A stretch of DNA of 64,000 bases from Bacillus pumilus (GCF_024498355.1 NZ_CP101833.1:2027001-2091000), one strand, 5' to 3'. Counted from the first letter of the stretch, positions 42,778-51,854 are shown. Notes: generated from the letters alone by a model not told the origin. A program made the numbers and translations.

Positions 42778-43512
42778 TTAGTTAGCACTTTTCCCGTGAT
42801 CAGCAATCGCTCTTAGGCGTTTTACTTCATGCGGAGTTAATTCTCTGCGCTCTCCCGGTCTCATGCCTTCAATATGAAGGAATGCATATTGCTCTCTTTT
42901 TAGCTTTAAAACGTCATGACCAATCGCTTCAAACATGCGGCGCACCTGTCTGTTTCTACCTTCATGAATGGTTAATTGAACAATAGATGTTTGCTTTCGT
43001 TTATCAATAGAAAGCATTTTGGCACGAGCACGTGCTGTCTTTTTATGATCTAGCATGATCCCTTTTTCGAGCTTTCTGAGCAATTCCTTTGAAGGGATGC
43101 CTTTTAGCTTCGCTGCATACGTTTTATCAATTTCATATTTCGGGTGCATGAGTGTATGGGCAAATTCGCCATCATTTGTAATCAAAATCAAACCGCTCGT
43201 ATCATAATCTAAACGGCCGATTGGATAAAGGCGCTGCGGGATATCATCAAAGAAGTCTGTGACGACTTTACGTCCTTTATCATCCTCGGCAGCTGAAATG
43301 ACGCCGCGCGGTTTATAAAGCATAAAGTAAACCGGTTCTTCTCTTTCTAGCTTTAATCCGTTGACTTCAATTTTATCTGAAGAGCCCACTTTCACTCCAA
43401 GCTCTGTCACTGTTTGACCATTAACGGTAACTCGTCCTTCTTTAATTAATTCTTCAGCCTTCCGCCTAGAAGCGACGCCGGCATGTGCAATTACTTTCTG
43501 TAAACGTTCCAT
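42778..43512 (-). CDS. rluB: 23S rRNA pseudouridine synthase RluB
   Basis: A 244-residue RsuA/RluB-family enzyme modifying 23S rRNA near the peptidyl transferase centre. An S4 RNA-binding domain (about 1-60, RLQKVIAHAGVASRRKAEELI) precedes the catalytic domain with YPIGRLDYDTSGLILITNDGE, where Asp is the nucleophile, and IHEGRNRQVRRMFEAIGH. It lies between spmB and resA as B. subtilis ypuL. Confidence 0.95.
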   Translation of the reverse strand: MERLQKVIAHAGVASRRKAEELIKEGRVTVNGQTVTELGVKVGSSDKIEVNGLKLEREEPVYFMLYKPRGVISAAEDDKGRKVVTDFFDDIPQRLYPIGRLDYDTSGLILITNDGEFAHTLMHPKYEIDKTYAAKLKGIPSKELLRKLEKGIMLDHKKTARARAKMLSIDKRKQTSIVQLTIHEGRNRQVRRMFEAIGHDVLKLKREQYAFLHIEGMRPGERRELTPHEVKRLRAIADHGKSAN

Positions 43513-43633
43513 TTGTCTTTCACCTCATGTACTATCTTACTTGCTTGACTTAAAACAAACAAGCATTCGTCGAAAAATAAGCGTTTCGTCTGTCTAATTT
43601 CAGCTAAAAAACTGTTTTCCATCCATTAAATAC

Positions 43634-43656
43634 AAAAAAGCGCCTGATTAGGCGCC
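43634..43656 (-). terminator. Terminator after dacB-spmA-spmB
   Basis: Minus-strand GGCGCCTAATCAGGCGC hairpin followed by TTTTTTGT; the first arm overlaps the last spmB codons. Confidence 0.8.
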
Positions 43657-44184
43657 GCTAAATAACAAACTGACGATAATAACAGATGCAATGACACCAA
43701 TGAGATCTGCTAACAGACCTACTTTCAGCGCATCCCCCATTTTTTTAATACCGACTGCTCCAAAATAGACCGTTAAAATGTAAAGAGTGGTGTCTGTTGA
43801 TCCTTGCATGACAGCTGCGAGCTGGCCAATAAAAGAATCTGGACCATATGTCGCAATTAAGTCTGATGTCATGCCGAGTGCAGCTGTTCCTGATATCGGA
43901 CGAATAAACGCAAGCGGCACCAACTCTGTAGGAAAGCCAATCGCTGTAAATATGGGTTTTAATAACCCCATGACAAAGTCAAGTGCACCTGACGCACGAA
44001 ATATCGTTATGGCTACAAGCATACCAACTAAATATGGAATGATTGAAAAGGCAATCTGAATGCCTTCTTTACCGCCTTCCACAAATGTTTCATAAGTCGG
44101 TACTTTTTTGATGGTTCCAGCAATCAAAATGCCTGCGATGATCAGTGGAATCAAAGCAAGTGAAAGCCAGTTAATAAATGCCAC
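43648..44184 (-). CDS. spmB: Spore maturation protein B
   Basis: A 178-residue membrane protein with gate-like helices of the nucleoside-recognition (SpmA/SpmB) family, needed for proper spore core dehydration. I chose the GTG start at 44184 (VAFINWLSLALIPL), preceded by GGGGGTGAT; it gives exactly the B. subtilis length. The open frame extends 41 codons into spmA without support. It follows spmA by four bases in the dacB-spmA-spmB operon. Confidence 0.93.
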   Translation of the reverse strand: MAFINWLSLALIPLIIAGILIAGTIKKVPTYETFVEGGKEGIQIAFSIIPYLVGMLVAITIFRASGALDFVMGLLKPIFTAIGFPTELVPLAFIRPISGTAALGMTSDLIATYGPDSFIGQLAAVMQGSTDTTLYILTVYFGAVGIKKMGDALKVGLLADLIGVIASVIIVSLLFSGA

Positions 44185-44188
44185 AAGA

Positions 44189-44776
44189 TCACCCCCGCCT
44201 GCTTCTGCGATAGTGGAAATAGCGATCAATGATAATCGCACCAATTCCTGAAATAAGTGTCGCCAAAATGGTTGGTCCAACAATGTCTGTTGGCTGATCT
44301 GCGCCATAGGTCATTCTAATGGCAATGACGGTTGTTGGCACAAGTGTAATAGAGGATGTGTTGACAGCTAAAAATGTAATCATAGATCGGCTCGCCTCAT
44401 TTTTGCCGCCATTTAATGTTTTCATCTGCTCCATCGCCTTAATGCCAAGCGGTGTAGCGGCATTCCCGAGACCAAAGAAATTCGCCATGAGGTTGGACAG
44501 GATATACCCCATTGCTGGATGATTAGGAGGAATATCTGGGAATAGCTTTGAAATAAAAGGGCGGCACAATTTACTAAGGAAGTTTAACAGCCCCGCTTCT
44601 TCTGCAATCTTCATCAGTCCGAGCCAAAAAACAAGTACACTAATCAAACCAATTGAAATGGTGACCGCTTCTTTTGATCCCTTAAATACAGCTTCATTCA
44701 CTTCCTGCATCGTTCCGTTAAACATCGCATAAACAAGCCCGATGACAGTGAGAAACACCCAAATTAGATTGACCAT
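44189..44776 (-). CDS. spmA: Spore maturation protein A
   Basis: A 195-residue polytopic membrane protein of the same gate-domain family as SpmB, with [39 protein letters not shown] at its C-terminus. With SpmB and DacB it determines cortex structure and core water content. It overlaps the end of dacB by 13 bases, indicating coupling. Confidence 0.94.
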   Translation of the reverse strand: MVNLIWVFLTVIGLVYAMFNGTMQEVNEAVFKGSKEAVTISIGLISVLVFWLGLMKIAEEAGLLNFLSKLCRPFISKLFPDIPPNHPAMGYILSNLMANFFGLGNAATPLGIKAMEQMKTLNGGKNEASRSMITFLAVNTSSITLVPTTVIAIRMTYGADQPTDIVGPTILATLISGIGAIIIDRYFHYRRSRRG

Positions 44777-45921
44777 GAAGATCCGCCTATAGATGTCTGA
44801 AAGACAGACTTAAACATTTCTTGAAAGCTTTTTTGAGGCATTCGGTTGCGTTTATTTTCATAAAAAATCGGTACTTGCTCGATCACCTGACCATCTAATA
44901 AGAACGTCATTTTTCCTACGACATCTGGGATGGCTTCGGCGTTTTTTTTCCATTTCTTTTCGGGAGTGAGCATTTCAGTTTCAATCTCCACTAATTTTTT
45001 CTCATCTTCATTTAAAAAATAGTCCACATCACGCTGAATAAACGCTTTTTTTTCGTAAAAGGTCCCTTTTAACGAAGCAAGCCTTCCTTTTTCAGCAAGC
45101 ACATATGTTTTATAGTGATCAAATGCATACTCAAACATAGAGATATGATCTTTCCAGTCATCCGGCGCATTAATGGTCACAGCAATTAACGCAGCATCTC
45201 CTTTTGCAGCTGTGGAGACGAGCGTGCGTTTTGCAAGCTTCGTATATCCCGTTTTCCCTCCAGTCGAATATTGATATAAACCGGTGAGCAGCTTGTTTTT
45301 ATTTTTCCAATAGCCTTCCATTGTCTTCGCTTTATAGAAAGTCGTGCCGGCAATTTTTTGATAATGTCTATGCTCCATAGCGTATTTAGTTAAAATCGCC
45401 ATATCATAGGCTGAGGAATAATGGTTTTTATGATCATCGAGCCCATGTGGATTTTGAAAATTCGTATTTTCCATTCCTAGTTCAGACGCCTTTTGGTTCA
45501 TCATAAAAATAAAGCCTTCTAAGCTGCCGCCAATATGTTCAGCAATGGCAACAGCTGCATCATTTCCAGAACGCAGCATCAGCCCGTACGTCAGGTCTTC
45601 TAAGCTCACCTTCTGCCCTTCCTTTAAATAAATCGATGAGCCCTCCGCTTGAATCGCCCGTTTTGATATTTTGACGGTGTCTTTCATTTTTCCTGATTCA
45701 ATGGCTAATACAGCCGTCATAATTTTTGTAATACTGGCGATTCTCCTTTTTTCGTGCTCGTCCTTCCCAAATAGGACTCTGCCTGACTGTCCATCTATTA
45801 AAATGGCGCTTCTTGCACTCACCGATAACGATATGTCTGCTTGAGCAGCTGAGGAAAAAGGCAGTAAGAGTGTAAATAGAAGAAGGACTGCTGTTCCAAT
45901 TTTTAAATAGGGCATGTTCAT
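44764..45921 (-). CDS. dacB: Sporulation D-alanyl-D-alanine carboxypeptidase DacB (PBP5*)
   Basis: A 385-residue exported serine peptidase that trims cortex peptidoglycan peptides. A signal peptide (1-27, ending SSAAQA) is followed by the active-site motifs SITK (SxxK, near residue 63), SGN (near 120) and KTG (near 225), and a C-terminal beta domain. Start ATG with AAGGACG upstream. First gene of the mother-cell operon dacB-spmA-spmB (sigma E in B. subtilis). Confidence 0.95.
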   Translation of the reverse strand: MNMPYLKIGTAVLLLFTLLLPFSSAAQADISLSVSARSAILIDGQSGRVLFGKDEHEKRRIASITKIMTAVLAIESGKMKDTVKISKRAIQAEGSSIYLKEGQKVSLEDLTYGLMLRSGNDAAVAIAEHIGGSLEGFIFMMNQKASELGMENTNFQNPHGLDDHKNHYSSAYDMAILTKYAMEHRHYQKIAGTTFYKAKTMEGYWKNKNKLLTGLYQYSTGGKTGYTKLAKRTLVSTAAKGDAALIAVTINAPDDWKDHISMFEYAFDHYKTYVLAEKGRLASLKGTFYEKKAFIQRDVDYFLNEDEKKLVEIETEMLTPEKKWKKNAEAIPDVVGKMTFLLDGQVIEQVPIFYENKRNRMPQKSFQEMFKSVFQTSIGGSSWSI

Positions 45922-45990
45922 TCACGTCCTTGTCCGTTTTGTACAAGTGTATGCGCGGCTGAAAAAGTTATGATGCCTCGTCCATAAAAA

Positions 45991-46016
45991 AAGCGCCTCT
46001 ATATTTAGAGCCGCTT
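45991..46016 (-). terminator. Terminator hairpin, left duplicate (ypuI terminator with T tract)
   Basis: Arms AAGCGCCTCTA and TAGAGCCGCTT with one C-C mismatch around TATT. On the minus strand it is followed by TTTTTTTATG, so this copy keeps the functional T tract for ypuI. The same 26 bases recur at 46193. Confidence 0.85.
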
Positions 46017-46192
46017 CAGCGTGTAGACAAACCCTCGCATTCGGTGTCAGTCCTGCGTGCCGGTGCTCACGAATGTCAAATTCGCTCCGCTCCGGTACTC
46101 GTCCTTCCTAGACTTCAAAGGTTTTCTATCACGCTGAAAAAAGAAGACAAAGGACTAAAATAAAGATCATTTTAGCCCTCTGTCAACAATCG
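46017..46192. repeat. Terminator-inserted repeat element, copy 2 (176 bp)
   Basis: Starts CAGCGTGTAGACAAACCCTC and ends CTCTGTCAACAATCG, in the same orientation as copy 1 and very similar to it through the centre (GGTGCTCACGAATGTCAAAT, TCGTCCTTCCTAGACTTCAA). The right-end hairpin GACAAAGGACTAAAA / TTTTAGCCCTCTGTC has two mismatches. It is flanked by a perfect 26-bp direct repeat of the terminator hairpin. Confidence 0.9.
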
Positions 46193-46218
46193 AAGCGCCT
46201 CTATATTTAGAGCCGCTT
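46193..46218 (-). terminator. Terminator hairpin, right duplicate (ypuI side)
   Basis: Identical in all 26 bases, including the internal mismatch, to 45991-46016. On the minus strand it is the first hairpin after ypuI but is followed by CG instead of a T run, so it probably does not terminate alone. Confidence 0.8.
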
Positions 46219-46229
46219 TTCATTCTTGC

Positions 46230-46709
46230 TTATACCATTTTCATTTGCTGATGAGATGTCGTATATTCTAGCTCTTCTCTCATTGTTAAAAAGTCTTTTT
46301 CTAATGAAGAAAATAATCGCTTTACATCAGCCGATACTTCATGGCGGAAAACAATGCTGCTTTTCCCTGTATAGGCCGAACGGCTATCTTCATACCATGT
46401 ATCCTTTTTCGGCGTAAAAAATTCTTCAATACATTGATGATAAATACGGTGAAGCGTCTGCTGAGCCGCTTGCTGCGGGAATGTCTGCTGCTGGCCGATT
46501 TTTTTGCAAACTGCCGCTGCATCCTCGCTATACACTGCAAGCTTCCGTAATGTACTCAATATGTCACAATAATAGGCTTCCGCTTCGGGGTTTAATCGTT
46601 TCAAGCTTGACAAGGTAGCTTCGTTCAAAAAACCATTCACTTCAGTTGCAACCTTTAATAAAAAGACGCCTGCTTGATCAACTTGAGCCTTTACATTCAT
46701 ATGTGCCAT
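46230..46709 (-). CDS. ypuI: YpuI-like protein (DUF3907)
   Basis: A 159-residue soluble protein without membrane segments or catalytic motifs. The central RIYHQCIEEFFTPKKDTWYEDSRSAYTGKSSIVFR segment matches YpuI of B. subtilis, which is about 20 residues longer. Located between scpB and dacB as expected. The function is unknown. Two start codons (46709, 46700) are possible. Confidence 0.82.
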   Translation of the reverse strand: MAHMNVKAQVDQAGVFLLKVATEVNGFLNEATLSSLKRLNPEAEAYYCDILSTLRKLAVYSEDAAAVCKKIGQQQTFPQQAAQQTLHRIYHQCIEEFFTPKKDTWYEDSRSAYTGKSSIVFRHEVSADVKRLFSSLEKDFLTMREELEYTTSHQQMKMV

Positions 46710-46821
46710 TTGTTTCGTGTTTACCTTCCCCTCATGGCTTTGTCACCATTTTATCTTTCATTAAAAGATTTTAGACCTAAAATCTTTTAATATTTTATCA
46801 TACATTTTTCCTTATTTTGAA

Positions 46822-47415
46822 CTATTTTATCTCTTCAAATGTTTGATTGAAGTTTTCAAAAAATAGATCCGCCTCTTCTTGCACACCATCTGCTTCAACA
46901 TTCTCTGGAAGCGGTGGTAATTCATCTAGGGCTTTTAAGCCAAATTGCTCTAAAAAGGTAGGCGTTGTGCCATAAAGAATCGCTCGTCCTGGGCCATCGG
47001 CACGTCCAACTTCACAGAGCAGCGCTTTGGCTACTAGGCTATGAAGCACCCGCTCTGATTTGACTCCCCTGATCTCCTCTACCTCACTGCGCGTGATCGG
47101 CTGTTTATAAGAGACAATGGCAAGCACCTCCAGCGCTGCCTGTGACAAACCTTTGGAAGGTGTCTCTACTAATTTTTTTAAATAAATGCTGTATTCTTTT
47201 TTAGTCAGCAGCATATATGAATCTGCATATTCGATGAGCTCAATCCCACGTTCTTGTTTTTGATATTCTTCCTTTACGGCAGACATCATATCGAGTAATG
47301 CCGCCTCATCTACTTCAAGAACAGACATGAGCTGTTTTCTTGTTAAGCCTTCGTCACCTGCTGCATACAGCAGCGCTTCTAAGATGGCTTTCCAATTCAC
47401 GATATCAAGCGTCAT
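46822..47415 (-). CDS. scpB: Segregation and condensation protein ScpB
   Basis: Kite subunit of the SMC-ScpAB condensin complex, made of two winged-helix domains: [22 protein letters not shown] at the start and [24 protein letters not shown] near residue 100. The ATG at 47415 (MTLDIVNWK) has GGGAGTGA eight bases upstream and overlaps the scpA end by 11 bases; 197 residues, as in B. subtilis. Confidence 0.95.
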   Translation of the reverse strand: MTLDIVNWKAILEALLYAAGDEGLTRKQLMSVLEVDEAALLDMMSAVKEEYQKQERGIELIEYADSYMLLTKKEYSIYLKKLVETPSKGLSQAALEVLAIVSYKQPITRSEVEEIRGVKSERVLHSLVAKALLCEVGRADGPGRAILYGTTPTFLEQFGLKALDELPPLPENVEADGVQEEADLFFENFNQTFEEIK

Positions 47416-48163
47416 GAATCGTTTCACTCCCTATTATATAAATGTCTTCAAAGTTCCCTTCCTGCTCTAACATGATGTGATGACTTTTCATCAATTCGAG
47501 AACAGCAAGAAACGTCACGACAAGGTGTTCCTTTTGATCATGTTGAAATAAAGTCATGAAATTGGTCCGTTTTTTTGTTTTTCTTAAATGGTTCATAATC
47601 TCATTCATTTTGTCTTCAATCGGGATTTCTTGTCTTGTGATTTTTGATGGTGCTGGTTTCGTTATTTTTTTTCGGTTTAATACCTTTTGAAACGCACCTA
47701 ACATATCATACACCGTTACATGTAAGTTTGTGTCCTTTGCTTCCGCTTCTTTTGCAAATTCACTTAAATCACTCGGTGGTTTTGTAAAGGCATTTTGCCT
47801 TTCTTCTTCGCGCTCCTTTAGTTCTTGCGCTGCATTTTTATACTTTCGGTATTCAATCAATTTGCCAATCAGCTCTTCTCGAGGATCCTCTTCCTCTTCG
47901 AGCAGGTCTTCATCAAATAGCTCTTCCTCTTGTTTCGGAAGAAGCATTCTGCTTTTAATACTTAGGAGGGTTGCAGCCATCACCAAATATTCACTCGCAA
48001 CGTCGAGCTCAAGCTCCCTCATCGTGTGGACATATAATAAATACTGCTCCGTAATTTTAGCGACGGGAATATCATAAATATCAATTTCCAAACGGTTGAT
48101 TAAATGTAAAAGCAAGTCCAATGGACCCTCAAACGAATCTATTTTCACCTGATATTCCAGCAT
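47405..48163 (-). CDS. scpA: Segregation and condensation protein ScpA
   Basis: Kleisin subunit bridging the SMC heads. The N-terminal [39 protein letters not shown] is the SMC neck-binding region, with acidic runs in the middle ([18 protein letters not shown]) and the C-terminal winged-helix end. The ATG at 48163 gives 252 residues, near the family length; 14 codons further upstream are unlikely to be used. Coupled to scpB. Confidence 0.95.
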   Translation of the reverse strand: MLEYQVKIDSFEGPLDLLLHLINRLEIDIYDIPVAKITEQYLLYVHTMRELELDVASEYLVMAATLLSIKSRMLLPKQEEELFDEDLLEEEEDPREELIGKLIEYRKYKNAAQELKEREEERQNAFTKPPSDLSEFAKEAEAKDTNLHVTVYDMLGAFQKVLNRKKITKPAPSKITRQEIPIEDKMNEIMNHLRKTKKRTNFMTLFQHDQKEHLVVTFLAVLELMKSHHIMLEQEGNFEDIYIIGSETIHDA

Positions 48164-48303
48164 TCTTTTCTCACCATTTCTACTGTCTTCTAAGTACCGT
48201 TTCACCGGCTAACCTTTAGTATAAGACAGGATAAAGCTCTCGTCCAATATAATTTCGACCATGATGCCCTAGGCAAAACAAGAAAAACAGTGGAATCGCC
48301 CAT

Positions 48304-48331
48304 ACCAATGAGGGCACTTATACATAGAATA
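48304..48331 (+). promoter_or_regulatory. Candidate sigma K promoter for the YjcZ-like micropeptide
   Basis: ACC (48304-48306) and CATAGAATA (48323-48331) separated by 16 bases fit the late mother-cell sigma K pattern (AC, then CATAnnnTA). About 40 bases before the micropeptide start. By-eye call. Confidence 0.5.
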
Positions 48332-48373
48332 CCATTGTAATCAGAACTGATGAAAAAAGGAGGCCGTATCATT

Positions 48374-48466
48374 ATGGGAGATGGCTATAACTTCGGCGGA
48401 GGATTCGCGCTTATTGTCGTGCTTTTCATCTTGCTGATCATCGTTGGCGCGGCTTGGGTTTATTAA
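48374..48466 (+). CDS. YjcZ-family 30-residue sporulation micropeptide
   Basis: A 30-residue protein: a glycine-rich start MGDGYNFGGG followed by a single membrane helix FALIVVLFILLIIVGAAWVY. This is the pattern of YjcZ-family sporulation peptides. GGAGG lies ten bases before the ATG, and a sigma K-like promoter is upstream. On the plus strand ahead of ypuF; the short hairpin just after the stop (GAGCGTCC...GGGACG) could be its terminator. Too short for usual gene-finding cut-offs. Confidence 0.88.
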   Translation: MGDGYNFGGGFALIVVLFILLIIVGAAWVY

Positions 48467-48554
48467 AGAAACAGAGCGTCCTTTCACTAAGGGACGTTCT
48501 TTCTTCTTTTCTTTTCGGTGTGTTAGACTGATAGTGGAAAAGGAGATGACCGCT

Positions 48555-49079
48555 GTGTATCCTGAAGCGTACGTGGCTTTTTTACACGAATTTCATACGA
48601 CAAGAGATTATTTTGAGTGTCATGAAATTCTTGAAGAATATTGGAAGGAAGATCCCCCGGAGCAGCGCAAAGCATATTGGGTTGGCCTGATTCAGCTTGC
48701 TGTTGCTTTGTATCATCAAAGACGGGGAAATGAAAAAGGAGCGAAACGGCTTATTTCAAACAGCCTTCACTTGTTAGAAGCAAATCGGCCAGTTTTATCG
48801 AACCTAGGTCTTGATGATGAGGCGTTTATTTTGCTTCTTAGGACACTGAAAAAGAAAATGGATGAAGACAGGCCCTACGAGAGTGTGATGCTTCCAATCA
48901 AAGATCAAGCACTTCTTTCTTTATGCAGAGAAATGGCTCAAAAAGAAGGATTGACCTTTGGACAGGAAAGTAACTTATCCCACACGTTTCTAATCGAAAA
49001 ACATAGACTGCGTGACCGGACAGATGTATTGCTTGAACGGGAAAAGCAGATCAAATGTAAAAAAAGCAGAGGACTGTAG
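48555..49079 (+). CDS. ypuF: YpuF-like DUF309 protein
   Basis: A 174-residue helical protein carrying the DUF309 motif FHTTRDYFECHEILEEYWKEDP (H...D..ECHE..E..W) near residues 14-35 and a conserved GLIQLAVALYHQRRGN, which may form a metal or ligand site; the function is unknown. I chose GTG at 48555 because AAAGGAG lies nine bases upstream, whereas the ATG at 48546 touches that signal; the result equals the recalled B. subtilis length. Plus strand, convergent with ribT. Confidence 0.85.
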   Translation: MYPEAYVAFLHEFHTTRDYFECHEILEEYWKEDPPEQRKAYWVGLIQLAVALYHQRRGNEKGAKRLISNSLHLLEANRPVLSNLGLDDEAFILLLRTLKKKMDEDRPYESVMLPIKDQALLSLCREMAQKEGLTFGQESNLSHTFLIEKHRLRDRTDVLLEREKQIKCKKSRGL

Positions 49080-49090
49080 CCTCTGCTTTT
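49059..49090. terminator. Bidirectional terminator between ypuF and ribT
   Basis: AAAAAAGCAGAGG and CCTCTGCTTTT arms around ACTGTAG, overlapping the ypuF stop. It serves both convergent genes. Confidence 0.85.
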
Positions 49091-49103
49091 ACATGTGTGA
49101 TAT

Positions 49104-49466
<363 letters not shown>

Positions 49467-49570
49467 TCAATATTAAAATTGTCCTATTTTCCAGCAAATG
49501 TCTTATGAATCATTTGCTCATCACACATTATAAACATTTTCATGCCGTTTTTAAACTCTTTTTCATTAAA

Positions 49571-50035
49571 TTAACGAAACGTTCGATTTAGGTTGGCCAT
49601 TTCAATGGCAGCTGCAGCCGATTCGCTGCCTTTATTTCCAGCTTTTGTACCGGCTCTTTCAATGGCTTGTTCAATGGATTCTGTTGTCAGTACACCAAAG
49701 ATAATCGGTACCCCTGTTGAGATGGCACTTTGAGCAATTCCTTTGGCCGCTTCGTTACAAACATAATCATAGTGAGTTGTTGCGCCTCGTATCACTGTTC
49801 CAAGTGTAATGACCGCATCGTATTTTTTTGTTTCGGCTAGTTTTTTTGCCATATACGGTATTTCAAAAGCGCCCGGTACCCACACAACATCGATATCGTC
49901 ACCGTTTGCTCCGTGTCTAAGCAATGTATCTTCTGCTCCATCTAGCAGCTTACTTGTAATAAAATCATTAAATCTTGCCACTACGATTGCAAATTTTAGT
50001 CCTTCTGCTACTACATGCCCTTGTATTGTATTCAT
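49571..50035 (-). CDS. ribH: 6,7-dimethyl-8-ribityllumazine synthase
   Basis: A 154-residue subunit of the 60-mer lumazine synthase that condenses ArP with dihydroxybutanone phosphate. Motifs: [57 protein letters not shown] (catalytic His) and [24 protein letters not shown]. It needs the ArP made by RibD and GTP cyclohydrolase II, neither encoded nearby. 26 bases after the truncated ribA-position gene. Confidence 0.96.
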   Translation of the reverse strand: MNTIQGHVVAEGLKFAIVVARFNDFITSKLLDGAEDTLLRHGANGDDIDVVWVPGAFEIPYMAKKLAETKKYDAVITLGTVIRGATTHYDYVCNEAAKGIAQSAISTGVPIIFGVLTTESIEQAIERAGTKAGNKGSESAAAAIEMANLNRTFR

Positions 50036-50061
50036 ATGTTCATCATCCTTTTTTGTGATTT

Positions 50062-50688
50062 TTATTTTGTTTCCATCGTTTTTGTTTGATTATTGTTTAA
50101 ATGTGTCTGCAATGCTTCTATTGTAAGCATCTTTAAATCATGTTCTTTTTGAATCTCCTTCAGTTCAGGGACGCGCGCCATTGATCCATCTACATTCATA
50201 ATTTCACATATGACACCCGCTGGCTCTGAACCCGCAAGCTTAGCAAGATCAACGGCCGCCTCTGTATGACCCGGCCTTTCTAGTACGCCGCCCTCTTTTG
50301 CAATGAGCGGAAATACATGACCTGGGCGGGCAAAATCTTCTGGTTTTGCGTCTTTATTTAACATGGCCAAAATGGTTGTTGAACGCTCAAAGGCACTAAT
50401 ACCAGTCGTCGTTGACGTATGGTCGATGCTCACTGTAAACGCTGTATGGTGTGCATCCGTATTTCGCTCTACCATTGGATGCAGGTCCAGGTGTTTGGCA
50501 ATCGACGCATGGACCGGCGTGCAAATGAGACCTCTTCCATGTAAAGCCATGAAGTTAATGACTTCCGGCGTTGCATGCTCAGCAAGTGCCACAAAGTCTC
50601 CTTCATTTTCTCTGTCTTCATCATCTACTACGATAATGATTTCTCCTTGTTTCAGGGCATTTACTGCCTCCTCAACTGAATGATACAT
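50062..50688 (-). CDS. ribB: 3,4-dihydroxy-2-butanone 4-phosphate synthase only (RibB); GTP cyclohydrolase II half absent
   Basis: In the position of B. subtilis ribA, a bifunctional protein of about 398 residues, stands a 208-residue protein covering only the DHBP synthase domain: [39 protein letters not shown] and [28 protein letters not shown]. It ends [19 protein letters not shown] and the zinc motif of GTP cyclohydrolase II (cysteines around GSHRCDCG in the family) is nowhere downstream, since ribH begins 26 bases later. The domain kept looks intact, so it should still make DHBP from ribulose 5-phosphate. Confidence 0.93.
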   Translation of the reverse strand: MYHSVEEAVNALKQGEIIIVVDDEDRENEGDFVALAEHATPEVINFMALHGRGLICTPVHASIAKHLDLHPMVERNTDAHHTAFTVSIDHTSTTTGISAFERSTTILAMLNKDAKPEDFARPGHVFPLIAKEGGVLERPGHTEAAVDLAKLAGSEPAGVICEIMNVDGSMARVPELKEIQKEHDLKMLTIEALQTHLNNNQTKTMETK

Positions 50689-50699
50689 ACAATCGCCTC

Positions 50700-51350
50700 C
50701 TAGAATCCGTGCTCTTTTAAAAATGATGGGGTCAATCGGGATGGCTGCTTTCCGTTTTGCTCCTTTGTTAAAAAGCGATAAATATATTTACCGATCATGT
50801 CACACTCTATATTCACTATATCCCCCATAGATTTAGTCGGGAAAATAGTTCCTTCAAGCGTATGAGGAATAATAGAGACTGTGACGTGTGCATCACGCAA
50901 ATCGAAAATGGTCAAGCTGACACCATCTATCGCAATTGATCCCTTTTTGGTGAGCATGTCTGTGAGGGTCTTGTCCATCTCTAAATCATAGTAAATGGCA
51001 TTACTCTTCTTTTCTATTCGGGTAATGATCGCCGTCCCATCGACGTGGCCTGATACAAAATGGCCGCCAAATCGTCCATTCGAGGGCATCGCTCGCTCTA
51101 AATTGACTGGACTGCCTGACGTAAGGTGATCCAGTGATGTGGCTTTCACCGTCTCAGGCATCACATCTGCCGTGAACTGTTCTTTTGTAAAGCTTGTGAC
51201 TGTGAGACATACGCCATTGATCGCGATACTATCTCCAAGATGAACATCTTCTAGCACACGGCTGCACTTTATGACAATTTCCATGGCATCTGCTGACTTT
51301 TTGCTTAATGACTGGACTGAGCCAACTTCTTCAATAATTCCCGTAAACAT
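50700..51350 (-). CDS. ribE: Riboflavin synthase alpha subunit
   Basis: A 216-residue protein of two lumazine-binding repeats: [15 protein letters not shown] with [14 protein letters not shown], and [15 protein letters not shown] with [12 protein letters not shown]. It dismutates two lumazines to riboflavin and ArP. The ATG at 51350 follows GGGAGGATCAC; the open frame to 51473 is not family-like. It is the first gene after the FMN riboswitch, where B. subtilis has ribD. Confidence 0.95.
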   Translation of the reverse strand: MFTGIIEEVGSVQSLSKKSADAMEIVIKCSRVLEDVHLGDSIAINGVCLTVTSFTKEQFTADVMPETVKATSLDHLTSGSPVNLERAMPSNGRFGGHFVSGHVDGTAIITRIEKKSNAIYYDLEMDKTLTDMLTKKGSIAIDGVSLTIFDLRDAHVTVSIIPHTLEGTIFPTKSMGDIVNIECDMIGKYIYRFLTKEQNGKQPSRLTPSFLKEHGF

Positions 51351-51514
51351 GTGATCCTCCCTTTCTCTTTCATTTGTATTTCTCACTTTATCAAAAAGCG
51401 ATGTTAGGGACATGTGATCGATTGAACACCTTCGTCGCTTTTTATGGTCCATACAAGGTAAATGAGGGATCACCTAATAAGCACTGCATGCCGTCTATAC
51501 TCATGTACATACAG

Positions 51515-51542
51515 AAAGCCCCGGAAAAAATTCCGGGGCTTT
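51515..51542 (-). terminator. Riboswitch-associated leader hairpin of the rib operon (weak T tract)
   Basis: Minus-strand arms AAAGCCCCGGAA and TTCCGGGGCTTT around TTTT. On the minus strand the following bases are TTTCTGTATG, a short T run; the longer T run (GGTTTTTTTGC) is on the plus-strand side. It is probably the FMN-controlled terminator, but attenuation may be leaky. Confidence 0.7.
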
Positions 51543-51603
51543 GGTTTTTTTGCATTAGAAATAAAACTATGATCAACAAATATTTTTCGTTCATAGCTTT
51601 CTT

Positions 51604-51741
51604 TATCCTTCTCCCATCCAGACTTTCACTGTCGGCTTCAGCTTTTCACTGAATCAACCGTTAATAAATTAACGGGTCACGGGCTGTAAAGCATTTGCTT
51701 TATTACCGTCGGTCGGGATTTTCACCCTGCCCCGAAGGATA
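51604..51741 (-). promoter_or_regulatory. FMN riboswitch (RFN element) of the riboflavin operon
   Basis: The minus strand reads TATCCTTCGGGGCAGGGTG, AAATCCCGACCGACGGTAAT, AGCCCGTGACCCGTTAATTT, GATTCAGTGAAAAGCTGAAG and CCGACAGTGAAAGTCTGGAT with closing GGGAGAAGGATA, matching the RFN consensus with an extended AU-rich hairpin in one arm. Two such riboswitches occur in this window, controlling uptake (ribU) and synthesis. Confidence 0.96.
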
Positions 51742-51770
51742 CAATCGATATTCAGCTGTCCTTAGGGGCT

Positions 51771-51799
51771 ATTATAGCGATCCTTTTTGACAAATGCAA
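51771..51799 (-). promoter_or_regulatory. Sigma A promoter of the riboflavin operon
   Basis: Minus-strand TTGCAT (51794-51799) and a perfect TATAAT (51771-51776), 17 bases apart, about 30 bases ahead of the aptamer. Confidence 0.8.
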
Positions 51800-51826
51800 C
51801 AATCAAGATTTCCCTACTTATTTTAT

Positions 51827-51854
51827 AAAAAAAGCCTCCTTATAGGAAAGGAGA
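51827..51854 (-). terminator. Terminator after ypuD
   Basis: Minus-strand arms GTCTCCTTTCC and AAGGAGGC around a short loop, followed by TTTTTTTAT, just past the ypuD stop. Confidence 0.8.

Larger units (their letters stand above)
45922..46229. other. 308-bp gene-free region filled by repeat copy 2
   Basis: Apart from about 70 bases ahead of dacB, this gap consists of a terminator hairpin, the repeat element and a second identical hairpin. No open frame of interest and no promoter for dacB was confidently placed. Confidence 0.8.

Noticed and set aside
43648..44307. A 219-residue reading of spmB
   Set aside because: The first 41 codons overlap the end of spmA in another frame; the GTG start gives the family length and has a strong ribosome-binding site.
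45754..45767. A 14-base match to the repeat element (GTGCTCGTCCTTCC) inside dacB
   Set aside because: It lies in a well-conserved coding stretch, has no flanking similarity to the element, and is likely chance.
50036..50061. Frameshift or sequencing error truncating ribBA
   Set aside because: Only 26 bases separate the ribB stop from ribH; there is no room for, or trace of, the cyclohydrolase II domain in any frame.
51351..51473. Extended N-terminus of ribE (41 extra codons)
   Set aside because: The family starts at [10 protein letters not shown], which has a strong GGGAGG signal at the right spacing; the upstream residues are basic and unlike any RibE.
51442..51504. A 20-codon open frame in the rib leader as a possible ribD remnant
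   Set aside because: The peptide MSIDGMQCLLGDPSFTLYGP has no resemblance to either end of RibD, and no Shine-Dalgarno is seen; treated as chance.
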